Assembly: GCA_907164885.2 (NCBI GenBank)
Contig: OU015496.1
Coordinates: 165,878,441 to 165,942,440, forward strand
Reading direction: 5' to 3'
Source of the DNA: Dolomedes plantarius
Lineage: Eukaryota > Arthropoda > Arachnida > Araneae > Dolomedidae
Length of the DNA: 64,000 bases
Both the position numbers and the translations under genes were made by a program. The notes beneath the pieces were generated by a model, which was not told the origin of the DNA, ran no database searches, and saw nothing but the letters and a program-made list of their open reading frames with translations. Of this stretch, positions 1-10,854 are shown one piece after another (within the stretch, counting starts at the first letter, position 1; each line of letters opens with the position of its first letter).

Positions 1-1
1 C

Positions 2-184
2 TTGTCACAACCCTACACTGGTCCTCATGCAGTACTTTCACGAGAGACCAAAAGCATCACCATAGACTTAAATGGGAAGAAAAGTTATGTCTCACTTGAC
101 AATCAATCTTGCTTGACACACACAGACATTCATACAGGAATACGTAATAAGGGTTCCTGCACTCCAAATGACACCACAACTTAG
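2..184 (+). pseudogene. C-terminal tail of a Ty3/gypsy integrase, cut by the window edge
   Basis: The frame reads a short beta-strand-rich segment with PYTGPHAV, then a lysine-glycine turn (DLNGKKSYVSLDN), and stops at 182-184. This is the pattern of the C-terminal domain that follows the catalytic core in gypsy-type integrases; the integrase at 15247-16277 has the equivalent PPYDGPFKV and SVNGKESVVSVD segments. Only the last 60 or so residues are present, because the rest lies left of the window. It therefore marks the 3' end of a plus-strand LTR retrotransposon. The assignment rests on this short similarity. Confidence 0.6.
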
Positions 185-666
185 GACACTGTACAATAAT
201 TCAAACACAAACATACACACACACCCAGTACTACAATAACCAATGGTACAACAATCAACTACGTGCGAAGTAGACAATAATACGGCTGTAGACACTCTGT
301 CGTGGTGAGACACGACACGTTATTGGTAGAAAAGAGGGATAGGAACACTGCAGGTGCGGAAAACGACATTAAAAGGGGTAGAGAATATGTAACTTGAGGA
401 AAGCAGGCAACGAAGTGCCTTGACCAGCTGGACGTAATGATCTGCGTAGGTGAAAGGGAAGACGAGGGGTGACACGTTGAGAGGGGGCAGTTGAAATTTG
501 AATACAAGAAAATGGGACCAGCTGCAGTTAATGATCTGTGCAGGCAAGAGGTTGGAAACGATGGTCCGAAATCGAAGATCGAAAGGGGAGAGATAGGCAG
601 TTTTACGATGTTGAAATCGTTAGGAGGACAGCAGGAGGTCGGAGAATAGCGTGAGAATTTGGGAGT
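185..666. other. Non-coding stretch after the integrase tail
   Basis: No open frame resembles a known protein here. The stretch lies between the gypsy integrase stop and a candidate LTR. It ends in purine-rich sequence (GAGAATTTGGGAG), which could be the polypurine tract priming plus-strand synthesis of the element. I see nothing else. Confidence 0.35.
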
Positions 667-1826
667 GTGAGAAACCCCAGAAGGGTGAATGGGCGGACGC
701 CCCCTTCAATTTTGAATGGAGAAAATATTAGTATAAAAAATATATGGTCGGCCAATGATGTGAGCCCAGATCGACTTATTGGTCAGGAGATGGCCACCAA
801 TGGAAGCATGAGGAGTAAATGTTTGGAGTTTTGCTCGGAGTGAAAAAGATAGAGAGGGTTCAGATTAGTTTGAGAACTAAAAAGAGAAGAAGGTAGCAGT
901 AAATCGAGCAGTGAGTGCACCCGTCGGAGAATAAGCCCCCGAAGTCTACAGAGGATGAGATGACGAGCTGATTACGGACGGAACCAAGCGAACCACGGCC
1001 GTCATATACGCCAGCTATCTAAGAGAATGATATCGAAAGCTTGACAAATGACGAGTAGACGTGCCAGGGAAGTTATTCTGGAGAAATAGTTGCAAGTCCC
1101 CTGTTCCAGCACACCCGAAAGCTTCCCATGCAGACAACGGGGGAGGAGCTGATCAAACGAACTCTAAACAACGCACAGCCGTGACGAGTCCGGAGCGACG
1201 TGCACCGTCCCCTGAACTAGCCCGCAGTCACCACGAGAGGGACCCGTAACGAGTTTGGATCGACGGACAAAGTCACCGGAGCTACGCCGCAGCTTCATCG
1301 AGAGGGTCCCGCTACGCAGTACCATTGATGTCCGATGACCCGTTCCAGCCGTGAGGAATCTATTGTTATGACGGTGAATCTTCAAAACAAGGTAGGAGAC
1401 TTTTAGTTGCTTTTCTGCCAATGCCCAGTACGTATTATTGAACGAAGGTAATTAGATGGGGTTAGCTTAATGTGAAGTGTTGCTTAATGTGGATTGTTAT
1501 TTGTAGATAGATATCTATCATAGAATATTGGTTGTGTAATTCCGTAGTAATTGGAACATTGTTATATGATGATATTAGCAATGCATATGTGTGTTTATCA
1601 GTTAAGGATATTAGTAAGAGTAAATAACGAGTTAATATAATATAGGAATAGGGGTAATTTGAATTGTATATGTATTGTGTTAATGAGGTAGAGGAGTCGG
1701 AATTCAGTAATGAATAGAATTGATTGTATATATATTGTGAAGGTTTAATAAATTGATTTGTATGTATACATATGAGTAATCACTTTATATTATTCTAATA
1801 ACTAACCACTATAACGACCGGTTACA
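667..1826 (+). repeat. Putative 3' LTR of the left-edge gypsy element
   Basis: The segment starts TGTGAGAAACCCC directly after a purine-rich run and ends GACCGGTTACA, giving the TG...CA ends usual for LTRs. A TATA-like GTATAAAAAATATA lies near its beginning and an AATAAA near its end, as expected for an LTR promoter and polyadenylation signal. The partner LTR would lie left of the window, so the limits cannot be checked by comparison. It could instead be ordinary flanking sequence. Confidence 0.35.
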
Positions 1827-1877
1827 CACTCCCCAGCAAAATTACCCAAAAACACACAAACATACAGCGGAGCGTCA

Positions 1878-2192
1878 GTGCAGCTAAAACAGCCAATTAA
1901 CAGCAAGCAAAAAACGCAAAGCAATAACGCGGGCCAGGAAAAACAAAAGGGAAACGCAGTAAGGAAAAACGATACAAATCAAATAAGACGTAGATCACGG
2001 TCGAGCTTACAGAGAATTAGCCCAATGGTACAATCGAAAAACGGTAGGCTAATTTACGATAGGGAAATCTTAACTAGAACAACCCCAATAACGAGAGCGG
2101 CAAGAGCAATGCAAACGACCAAAAAAAGACAGTCAGCGGTAAGCTCAGCAGCCAGGCCCCCCGTCAGGGTCCGTCCCAGCCGAAGGATGTAA
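1878..2192 (+). CDS. Small basic ORF at the 5' end of a non-LTR retrotransposon
   Basis: This 104-residue frame is rich in Lys, Arg, Gln and Ser and has no recognisable domain. It ends where the endonuclease frame of the LINE begins (from about 2193). It may be the N-terminal extension of that protein, the remnant of a nucleic-acid-binding ORF1, or chance. The position favours a link with the LINE; the sequence itself gives no function. Part of the expected ORF1, including CCHC zinc knuckles, is not visible. Confidence 0.35.
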   Translation: MQLKQPINSKQKTQSNNAGQEKQKGNAVRKNDTNQIRRRSRSSLQRISPMVQSKNGRLIYDREILTRTTPITRAARAMQTTKKRQSAVSSAARPPVRVRPSRRM

Positions 2193-2943
2193 GTAAAGTT
2201 TCACAGCTAAACCTCCATAGCAGCAGGATAGGAACAATCTATTTCAACCTATACCTGATAGAGAACAACATTGGCATAGCCCTACTTCAGGACGCAGAAC
2301 AGAACGTAGACAGTAGAACGGGACGCCCAGCGGGCTTCGGAGTTCAGTGGAAAACGTACTGTTCGACTGGTGAGTCAGTGTCAGGAAAAAACGGGACTAA
2401 CTCGGCAATAGCAATTAACTTAAGTGTAACTCCTATTCTACTCTCCTCCCGCCCAAACCACGTCTCGGTTCACCTGGAAACCGAAACACATCAACTCACA
2501 GAGATAAGCACATACGCAAGACCGAATAATGATTTTGATGAATACATTAAGGAACTAGAAATGGCAATAGATTAGGCAACGGGTGAACTTCTAATTGACG
2601 GAGACTTTAACACCCGCTCCACCATCTGGGACTATTCAGAGACTGACGCCGAGGGTGAAAAACTGTTAGATCTTATTCTAAAACATGGACTTGTGGTCCA
2701 CAAGGACCCAGATAGTACGCCGACATACGAGAGCAACGATAAGGTAGGATGGCCGGACTTAACTTTAAGCAAGGGTCGTCTATCGCAGGAATGAAATGAT
2801 TGGCGCGTAATAGAAAAACTTAACCTCAGTGACCACAAGTGCATAGAATACACATTAGAAAAATCCTTGGCAGCTCCATCACGCCATCGGCTGGGCACTA
2901 AGTACGGTAACCATAAAAGATTTAAGAAACAAATAAAGGAATA
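2193..2943 (+). pseudogene. LINE endonuclease domain (APE type), decayed
   Basis: One frame reads an apurinic-type endonuclease: a start with QLNLHSSRIGTIYFN, then IGIALLQD, then the metal-binding core LLIDGDFNTRSTIWDY, then GWPDLTLSKG, and the C-terminal LNLSDHKCIEYTLE with the Ser-Asp-His motif. These match the N-terminal domain of jockey/R1/I-type LINEs, which nicks the target DNA. The frame has in-frame stops at about 2572, 2792 and 2942, so the protein is dead. It continues into the reverse transcriptase at 3189. Confidence 0.75.
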
Positions 2944-3188
2944 AACAAAAGAGATATAGCAAAGAATCAAAAAACGCGGAAACTGCAGACACACTAGATG
3001 TTACCGTACAAGAATTGCTAGGTATATTCACTGCAGTGGCCAAGAAAAACTATAAAACAAAAAAGAACCCCACCCTAAAACCACCATCATGGTGGATCCC
3101 AGAAAAAGAACAGGACCCAGATCTAAGAATAAAATATCAAATAAGGTTTTAAAAAGCAAGAGCGCAATATAAAAGACACATAATAAAA

Positions 3189-4312
3189 ATGAGGGCGAAG
3201 GTGTGGCAGGACTTCTGTACCTCTGCATCGGACCTCCACGGCAAAATTTTTAAAATGGCCACTAATAAATACGTGAAACCCTCTGTTTTGGCGAATATCC
3301 TAGACGCAAACACGCGATTGACAGTTAAAAGCGTACAGGAAAGATTTTTAAAATCGCTATTCATAACGGATAAGGAAAACATTAAGAGACCCAAACACAC
3401 AACCCCACTCTCCTTCCCTCCGGTAACATACCCCGAAGTAGAAAGGATCCTAAGCTTTGTTGACACGCGGAAAGCTCCGGGCTATGATTTAATAGACTAT
3501 AAGCTCCTAAAACTAATATTTGAAGCAAACCCCAAATTGATAATAGATACCCTGAACAAATGTCTAGAATTAGGGCATTTTCCGTCCCCGCTCAAAAAAT
3601 CAATAGTAGTACTTTTTCCAAAACAAGGGAAGCCTCTCAACAATACAAAGTCTTGCCGACCCATTTGCATCCTTCCGACGTTAGGAAAATTATTAGATTA
3701 TGGGAGGATATCCCATGAATTTTACACGGACGGTTTTTGGCAGGAAAACCAATATGGCTTTAAGAGCGGGAAGTCGACAGAACATGCCTTCTACAATATC
3801 CTACAGACCTTTCAGGAAGACGACAAAAATAGGGACCTAACAGCAATAGTATCAATAGATATTTCCGGAGCTTTCGACAATCTGCGCTGGAAGTCGATCC
3901 TGGATAGAATAACAGCAGCACCATGCTCGGAGTACCTAGAAGCCACACTCTCCTCCTTCTTGAGTAACATATATGTGACTCTGGAGGAGAATGGCATCAA
4001 AACAGAAAAACAAACCTTCGGGGGCTGCCCGCAAAGTAGCTGTTTGGGTCCCCTATTGTGGAACACGGAAACAGCCTTGTCGCAGCCCTGACCCAACCAT
4101 ACCAGAATTCAAGCTTTTGCGACGACTTCCTTCTAGCTATAAAGGGCCCGGATAAGCAAACGCTAACAAAAAACATTAACTACTCCCTAGGCAAATTCAA
4201 CCGTTGGGTTGACAAACATAAGTTAAACATTAACTGGGACAAAACTCAAATCATGTATTATAACCGGCCTCGGATCCCAGGAGGCCTAGTACTACGCAAA
4301 AAGATAAAATAG
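3189..4312 (+). pseudogene. LINE reverse transcriptase domain, decayed
   Basis: The motifs run in order: RKAPGYDLIDYKLLK (fingers), PLKKSIVVLFPK, CRPICILPTLGKLLD, QYGFKSGKSTEHA, SIDISGAFDNLRW (first catalytic Asp), then GCPQSSCLGPLLWN. The frame is lost near 4060-4090 and resumes with FCDDFLLAIKG, the altered counterpart of the usual F/YADD box, then KLNINWDKTQ of the thumb. The order matches non-LTR retrotransposon pol. The frameshift beside the catalytic box and several stops show that it cannot be active. It sits between endonuclease and RNase H, as in I-type and related LINEs. Confidence 0.85.
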
Positions 4313-4502
4313 AAGGCATAAAAGTAAAAAATAAAACCCTCCAATCGGTAGACCACATTAAATACTTGGGAGTAACACTACACAGCTAACACAATTGGTA
4401 CACGCACTGCAAAACACAAGTTCAAAAGGTTAGGGAAACCTTTAACTTTCTAGGGAAACTCGCCAACAAGCGCTGGGGTGTCCCCCCAAAACCAATCAAA
4501 AT

Positions 4503-5658
4503 TTGGTACAAAACGGTCGCAGAGAAAATCTTAACATACGGGGCTCCAATCTGGGGCTCAAGGCGGAGAAAAGGTGCGAGGAAGAGCTAGGAAAATGTCA
4601 GCGACACTTCCTCTTGGCAATCACCAAGGTCAACCGCACTTCCCCAACCTCAGCATTGCATGTCCTTTCAAGCATCTCACCCATTCATCTCATGGTTAAA
4701 TACGAGGCAGTGCTAGGTCTCTTTAGTAGACTAGGTGTGAAGCAGGATCAATTCGGTGTAACTTACGACACGGAAGAATACCTAAAGGAAATTAATATTT
4801 GGCAAAATCCGGCAAAATCAGAACTAGTGGAGGAGTCACCCATATCCAGGCAATTAGAAATCTAAACCGACGGGTCGAAAAAGGATTTGAGCATAGGCGC
4901 AGCCTTTGTAGCCTACCGGGACGACCAAAAAGTTCACACCTGGTCAATCCGCTCCTAGCTTGGCAAGCGGCAATAGCGTATTCCAAGCTGAGCTTCACGC
5001 CATTATCCATGTGACCAGGGGGTCTCAGACCCAAAACGTACCCTTTAGAATATTATTCGACAGTCGCTCATCAATCCAGACTATCAATAAGCCATTCTCA
5101 AGAAACCCACACCTAACGGAGCTCCACGACTTGATTAGGTTATCGGACGGTAGGTTCAATATAAAGTGGGTAAAGGCACATATTGGCATCAAAGGCAATG
5201 AACGTGCCGACGAGCTGGCCAAACTTTCGGCAAATTCCCAGTCGCAGACAATAACGAAAATCCCTTGGCCACGCTCGTTGCTAAAGAAAAGATTTAAAAC
5301 AGCCATTATGGAAGAATGGCAGTACATTTCGCAAAATAGTAGCACCGGGAGACAAACATACAAGTTCTTCCCGACCGTCCGATTAGATAGGCTAGTCTGC
5401 GACAGGAGCCTAATCCAACTGTACACAGCTCACGGTAACTTCCCGGTTTACCTGCATAGATTCAAAATTTGGGACACCGACCTATGCGCTTGCGGCAAGA
5501 GGGGAGACTGGTTAAATTACTTAATAAAATGCCCCCTCCATAAGTGCCCACACCTAATAAATTCAACGCAGTTTAATTACAATATCTGGTTTAAACAACT
5601 AGCAGAAAACAAATTGGTAAAACTAAAAGTAAGGAAAATTATGCACTGGCTGCTCTAA
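4503..5658 (+). pseudogene. LINE C-terminal region: connection, RNase H and cysteine motif
   Basis: After a connection segment (4503-4860) comes RNase H: TDGSKKDLSIGAAF with the first Asp at about 4870, FQAELHAIIH with the catalytic Glu, ILFDSRSSIQTI with the next Asp, and WVKAHIGIKGNERADELAK with the last His/Asp. The tail has CACGKRGDWLNYLIKCPLH, the cysteine-histidine motif found after RNase H in many arthropod LINEs. Stops precede the first motif and follow the WSIRS segment. The last part (4960-5658) is one open frame of 232 codons. Confidence 0.85.
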
Positions 5659-5936
5659 AACATAGACAATATAAATGAATTCCACACGAAAAACACCACA
5701 ACAACATAACACGCTCCTTAGCACTCACATAGTACAAAACACAAACCTTCTTTCGTTGCTCCAGGTTCTATGTTTCATTTTCATACTAATAATTAACCCT
5801 TAGGCCCCCCAAGTTAACCTACTAATACACCACTAACTTTCCCTCTAAATTACTGTCCTACTTCTGCTCACTTCTTCTGTCCTTTTATACCCCCCCCAAA
5901 AAAAAAGAAAAAAAAAACTGAAAAAAAAAACTGTTC

Positions 5937-7454
5937 GTATGTATCCATATGAACCGCAGCCCCCCCCCCCCACTTTTTCTCCAAGTGATGTAGGAAGTAC
6001 CAAACCAAGTAAGAAGAAGTAATTGTGCTAACACAAAGCGGACTGGTTAGCGTCTAGGGTGCACAGCCTGGATCACGGCAACTGAAAGAAGGCGACAAGG
6101 GTACGGCCGGCTTTCCCGGAGAGGCCTTTTGGCTCGGAGAAACAAAACAACTAGCGGACTCGATAGATACCCTCCCGAGAGAGCACACAACAAGCAGCGA
6201 AGACTTCTTCAATTTTATCTTCAGAGGATCTACAAGAACCGACTAAGGAAGGTAACTATAGCATGGAAAAGAGAGGAAGACGTCTCCGGATTCAGCGCAA
6301 GCATCGAATTCGCCAGCTTCCCTTAGTTGGGGGGGAGGGGGATCCTCTATAATTCAGTCCCCAGCTTAGTATTTTAGTTTGAGCTCGTCGACAAAATTTG
6401 GGTTTTCTTGTTTTACCTGGTCTAGAACGTTCTATTGGCAGTTAGGATTCCCCGTCGGCGGAAAGGGCTCAGCCCTGACCAAAGCGGGCATGGTAGGGTT
6501 AACTTGTTAGGACCTGCTATGATGAGTGAAGTGGCACGTGAAAATCGTACGGGTTTATCCTGTCGTCAGTAACCTGGTACCGGCTCATTTTCATTTTAGT
6601 TATTTTTGTTTATTTTATTAGTCGCTCCCTTAATTTTTTTCTCAGGTTTAATGATCTGAATTTTTTTCTGGAGGACAATAGTGATAGTCCAAAGGTGTTT
6701 TGAGCACGCCACTTCACGGGGGAACTTACGCAGGGGCGGGCCACGTCTCGCGTCGATGACATATGTGAGTACGCGAGAAACGGGCCCGGGAAAAGCGCTG
6801 TCGCCCCCAAAATTGACCAGAACTTCCCTTTCGGCCAAGCCGGCAACCGAATAGTCTAAGCAGCTATACCGCAAAATTCATCTTTGCTTTGTTTTCTTCC
6901 TGGCCTCCCGTTTCGCTCCACCCCACACTAATTGTGATTCGTTGGGAACTCCCAGTTTCCTTGGCCCGTGAGCATCCATTTTGGAACTATGCCCTCCTCC
7001 GTCTCTTCCAAATTGTAGTTCTTCAGGCCGACCTAATTGGCCCCTCTCGCCTCTTCCAGGCTATTCAGCCAGTACATTTGCGCGGGTCACGTATCCGATT
7101 TGCCGTCCTGCGTGTGTGACGCTCAGGGGTAGGGGACTGGTCTGGGATCGTGCGCGGAGTGGCCGCCATCTGCGGTCTATATCCACGAACGGGAATCCAA
7201 ACCCGGATGGCCACAATGTAGCCGCGACGGGTCCCGTCTCGTGCATAGGGAATATCATGACATGCATTAATAACTATAATCTCTTTTCAGGAACACGATG
7301 TTCGAGCACCTAAACGCCTACAGAATGTCGTAGAAAACGATATTGCCTTTGGCCTGAGATTTTCAACCATTACTTCATATCTTTTTGAAACCTTATGGTA
7401 TCATCAGCGGTGAAAAAACCTTAGTTACAGATTGAGCATTCAATGTCCTCCATG
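5937..7454. other. Unassigned GC-richer block with an ORF tail and G-rich polypurine run
   Basis: This is clearly richer in G, C and CpG than its surroundings. A short frame (about 6129-6326, basic, unrecognised) stops immediately before a purine run at 6329-6342 (seven G, A, five G, A). A polypurine tract right after the last ORF is where LTR elements begin their 3' LTR, so 6507 (TGTTAGGACC) to about 7322 might be an LTR. No partner copy lies in the window to confirm this. The open frames at 6596-6874 and 6889-7313 resemble nothing I know. Confidence 0.3.
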
Positions 7455-8399
7455 GTATAGCTCAGTGGTCTTCAAACTGTGTTCCACGGAACCCTGGGAT
7501 TCCACAAAATGTCCTAAAGGGTTCCATAAACATACATAAAATATTCATCAAAATGATGAAAATAATAAAAAAATAAAGCATTCTGAATTGACCGAACGAA
7601 CCTATGGCGCCCGTAGCTATGCACTGGCTACTACATTGATGCGTCACTAGTAGTGAGAGTGGGGTTGTGGGGGAGCGGAACATTGCTCGAGTGCGGACTA
7701 TCATTTATGTGCGTGTTCATTCGACAACTGGTCACATATGAATGCGAGTATTTGTGCCTGCCGCGAATTGCGGACATTTCAACCTGCTTACCATAATTAA
7801 AATGTGTATAGGGACGTGGTGCCTCAGTTGTCAAGAGCAGCTGGCCAGTGATCGGAACGTCTCTGGTTCGATGCTCGGCGCTGACAAATCCACCGCCGTG
7901 TACGCTGATGGCGGCTGGTGCACGTAAAATATGTCGTGGCTGCAATGTCCTCCAAGTTCTCAAAATTTACCTCTGGAGGTGCAGGGTCAAGTGTACCGGT
8001 CTTGTCACTTGACTCGATTCAAAACTACGGGACCGGTTCGTTAGCCAAGTCGGACTCCGACCCTTGTGGTGCTAACTTAAAACCGGAGCCGCATCACTCA
8101 GCCCAATAGCTTGTAATGGCCTTGATCTGATGTTACTGTCGGTCAAGGGGCATAAACAACAACAAAGTGTGTGTAAATTGTACTTTTCTAATTTGGCTGT
8201 TATTTGTTCTGCAAGTCTGTGTTAATTAATTTCTTGTTATAAAAGTGTTCGAGGTAAGCCTTTTGTAATTCTTTCTAATTTAAAATTATAAAACTTATAT
8301 AATTTTAATAAACCCATTACATGAACTATATAGCACACATAAAACCTTGTTGTTACAAGCGGAAGTGCGATGGTTATCGTGTGGTAAAATCTTAAATCG

Positions 8400-9650
8400 A
8401 TTTTTCGAATTAAAGGATTAAATTAGAATTTTTTTAAATGATCGTAAACATAAATATGCTCAAAAATTAAATGTTGAAATATGGTTACAGCTGTTGGCAT
8501 ATTTGGTAGATGTATTTAGAACTTTAAATGAATTTAATAAATCTCTTCAAGACCTTAAAGTTAATATTATTAAAGTGAACGATAAAATCAATGCTTTAAT
8601 TTTAAAATTAGATTTGTGGGAATTTTATGATATATATAATAGCCGTTGTCTCTGTATAACACTTCCGGGCTGTACTCATCTTTCAATTGAAGCCCTCAGT
8701 AAACAAACAGCCGGTTAGGCTTAATTTCAATTTCAGATGTGGATCAGAATTTTTTCTTACCTAAAAACTAATATCTTCTCCATCAAATCACGTTTGTTCA
8801 GCCTATTTTTCTATAAAACATTCAGAACAAAAAACAAAATTGGATGTTTTTAGCTGTATATTTAACAGTTTTTAAAAATCTGTTTACTTTTGCGATGAAT
8901 TCTGAAAGTAAACGAACTTGAATGTGAATGAATCAAGTAGCTGAAGTATTCATATCGCATAGTGAGCTGTAAAAAACTGGATGGCAGTCTACTACTCCAA
9001 TCGCATGAGAAACTAAATAAATAAAAAATAATGAAAGGGTTTGCTTTTATAAGGTGTGGATTAAATGCAATATTGTTAGATAATTCGGGATATTTTGTAA
9101 CTTTCATATACTTTTTCCATTATGACGTCATTATTAGTATTATGACGTCAAAATGACGGGTTACCTTCTAGTGTGAAAATAATAATACGCTATGTTAAAA
9201 TGCTAAGTGATTTTCTAATCGAAAATGGAATAAATTTGAATAAAGATGCTAAAGACATAATTCAGGAGCATATTTTACAATTAAAAACCACTATCAGGGA
9301 TTACATTCCTCAACAAGAAGAGTCCCACGGCTGGATTAAAACTCAATTTCAAAATTTCAATGAAAATCAGAATTTATTACTGACAGAACAGGAACAACTA
9401 ATTGAACTATCAACAGATCCTATGTTAAAATGCAGATACGAACGAGATCTTGATTTTTGGTTAAAAAATTTACACGGAATATCCTCAAATTTCTGCAAAA
9501 GCTATAAAAGCCTTAATGCCCTTCATTACAATATATTTGTGCGAAAAGTTGTTTTCAACATATGTCAGAACAAAAACAAAATACAGAAATAAATTGGATG
9601 CTGAACATGAAATAAGTTTACAAATAACGACAGTAGAACCCGACTTTTAA
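8400..9650 (+). pseudogene. hAT transposase C-terminal half, split by a Helitron
   Basis: Before the Helitron the frames read RVFELKD, then LLAYLVDVFRTLNEFNKSL and INALILKLDLW. After it comes MLSDFLIENGINLN, then LLTEQEQLIELSTDPMLK, LDFWLKNLHGISSNFCKSY, and, after a frameshift near 9555, KTKYRNKLDAEHEISL to a stop at 9648-9650. This order matches the C-terminal RNase H-like and dimerisation region of ZBED5-like hAT transposases. Stops (for example near 8422), frameshifts and a 544-bp insertion make it non-functional. The BED zinc finger and first catalytic part were not found. Confidence 0.8.
8628..9171 (+). mobile_element. Non-autonomous Helitron, copy 1
   Basis: It is very similar along its length to 14448-15024. 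Copy 2 starts TCCTATATATAATAGCC; this copy starts TGATATATATAATAGCC, so the terminal TC is mutated. Both end in CTAG and are followed by T, as Helitrons do when they insert between A and T without a duplication. The 3' part contains the repeated palindrome TGACGTCA. It interrupts the hAT transposase reading frame just after the KLDLW motif. It has no coding capacity. Confidence 0.75.
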
Positions 9651-9966
9651 AGTTTTGTGCAAAACAAAGCAAGCTCATTCCAGTCATTAAAATTGAAAAT
9701 TTTATTTGTACATATTAACTTTATTTTGTAATACTTTTAAAACTTTTATTATAATATAATAAAAGAATATTAAATTTTTTTCTTTATATGTACTGCCTAG
9801 ATTGTGAATATTCTATTGTTTATGATCCCGGGTTCCGCGAAATAATTTTATACTCATTAGGGTTCCTTAAATTGACAAAGTTTGAAGACCACTGGTGTAA
9901 CTCAATCCCTCCTTTGTCATAGTTTAAATGTTTTGTGAGTAGCGTGCCACACAGTATCCCATCTGT

Positions 9967-10395
9967 CAGGGTCGTGCTTAGGGGTGGGCGCACTGGGCAA
10001 CCGCTCAGAGCCACTAAAAATGTAGGGCCGCCATTTTTATTCCTCATCGCAACACTTTTCTAAATGTTACGGGTTGTTAAGAAATCCCTCATTTTTCTCG
10101 GTTTCTACAATTCAACTTATAAAAAAAAATATGTTTCGATTTTTTTAAAAGAATCAGAGAAATAATTTTAATTGAGAAACTAAAAAACCTTTCGGTTCGA
10201 AAAATTTCTAGGTTAGAAAAACATGATTTATTTTCAATTCAGTATTAGTAAAACCTTGATTATCAATCGGGGTTGTCTTACAAGATCCATTACTCAGTAC
10301 GTAGAGAAATTTGATTGCCAGTAAATGTGTTTCGCACAAGGCCGCTAAAATCCTAATCATCGCCCAGGGCCGCTAAAACCCTAAGCGCGCCCCTG
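9967..10395. mobile_element. hAT-type MITE
   Basis: The left end is CAGGGTCGTGCTTAGGGG and the right end inverted is CAGGGGCGCGCTTAGGG, so the inverted repeats start CAGGG as in many hAT elements. Flanks are CCATCTGT (9959-9966) and TCATCTGT (10396-10403), an 8-bp duplication with one mismatch. The 429-bp body has no coding frame. GGCCGCTAAAA-like units are repeated near the right end. Confidence 0.8.
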
Positions 10396-10403
10396 TCATC
10401 TGT

Positions 10404-10852
10404 TATAAAACTGTATCCACTGGTATAGTATTCATCGACACGTCATGGTTCTAATGAACACTACCGTATTCGGTTTCTGGATGTGGGGAGGTTAATGTAT
10501 CTCTTACCAGCAACCCCGAAATTATCTTTTTCTTTATTTTAGCTCCTGGAAAAACTTCATTCATCTCGGAGTTGCGTCACTAGGATTCTGCTGCCACCCA
10601 TTAGTTTTCTGGCGGATAGTGGTTTTATATATCCCTGGAATATTATTCGATATTTAACACCCCTGAATTCCTCCACAAGATGCTCAATTGCTGTTTATGA
10701 CAAAGATATATATGCGTAACTATGGCCATCGTTCGTTCTTTTAGAATGTGAGCCACACCTCTTTGGCACCACATTTTCGAACTTTATTGTACTTTTGCAG
10801 ATAAAATCAAGCTAGATCGTAATTTCGCAATATGTGCAACTCTCTCTGCATA
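10404..10852. other. AT-rich stretch without recognised features
   Basis: This lies between the hAT MITE and the Tc1 element. I see no open frame of note, inverted repeat or RNA gene. Confidence 0.4.
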
Positions 10853-10854
10853 TA

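Larger units (their letters stand above)
1827..5936 (+). mobile_element. RNase H-bearing non-LTR retrotransposon (LINE), nearly full length but dead
   Basis: The order of endonuclease, reverse transcriptase and RNase H defines one plus-strand LINE. The segment after the last stop (5659-5936) is A/C-rich, without coding, and ends in three A-rich runs that could be the remains of the 3' tail. The 5' limit is uncertain and is set here at the end of the putative LTR. Target duplications were not identified. R1, I or Loa-type assignment needs a tree. Confidence 0.65.
7463..9894 (+). mobile_element. hAT element with imperfect 8-bp target duplication, host to a Helitron
   Basis: The left end CAGTGGTCTTCAAACT and the inverted right end (reverse complement CAGTGGTCTTCAAACTTTG) are terminal inverted repeats of hAT type. 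Both continue with related GGAACCC segments. The flanks are GTATAGCT (7455-7462) and GTGTAACT (9895-9902), an 8-bp duplication with two transitions. A decayed transposase of the BED-finger hAT group lies in the right half. The left 900 bp or so (to about 8400) carries no recognisable transposase, so the N-terminal part is lost or replaced. Confidence 0.8.

Noticed and set aside
6596..7313. Several overlapping open frames in the GC-rich block
   Set aside because: They have no recognisable motifs, overlap on both strands and are explained by low stop-codon density in GC-richer sequence.
7742..8109. Coding frames in the left part of the hAT element
   Set aside because: They do not match the missing BED-finger or N-terminal part of the transposase, and the two candidate frames disagree.
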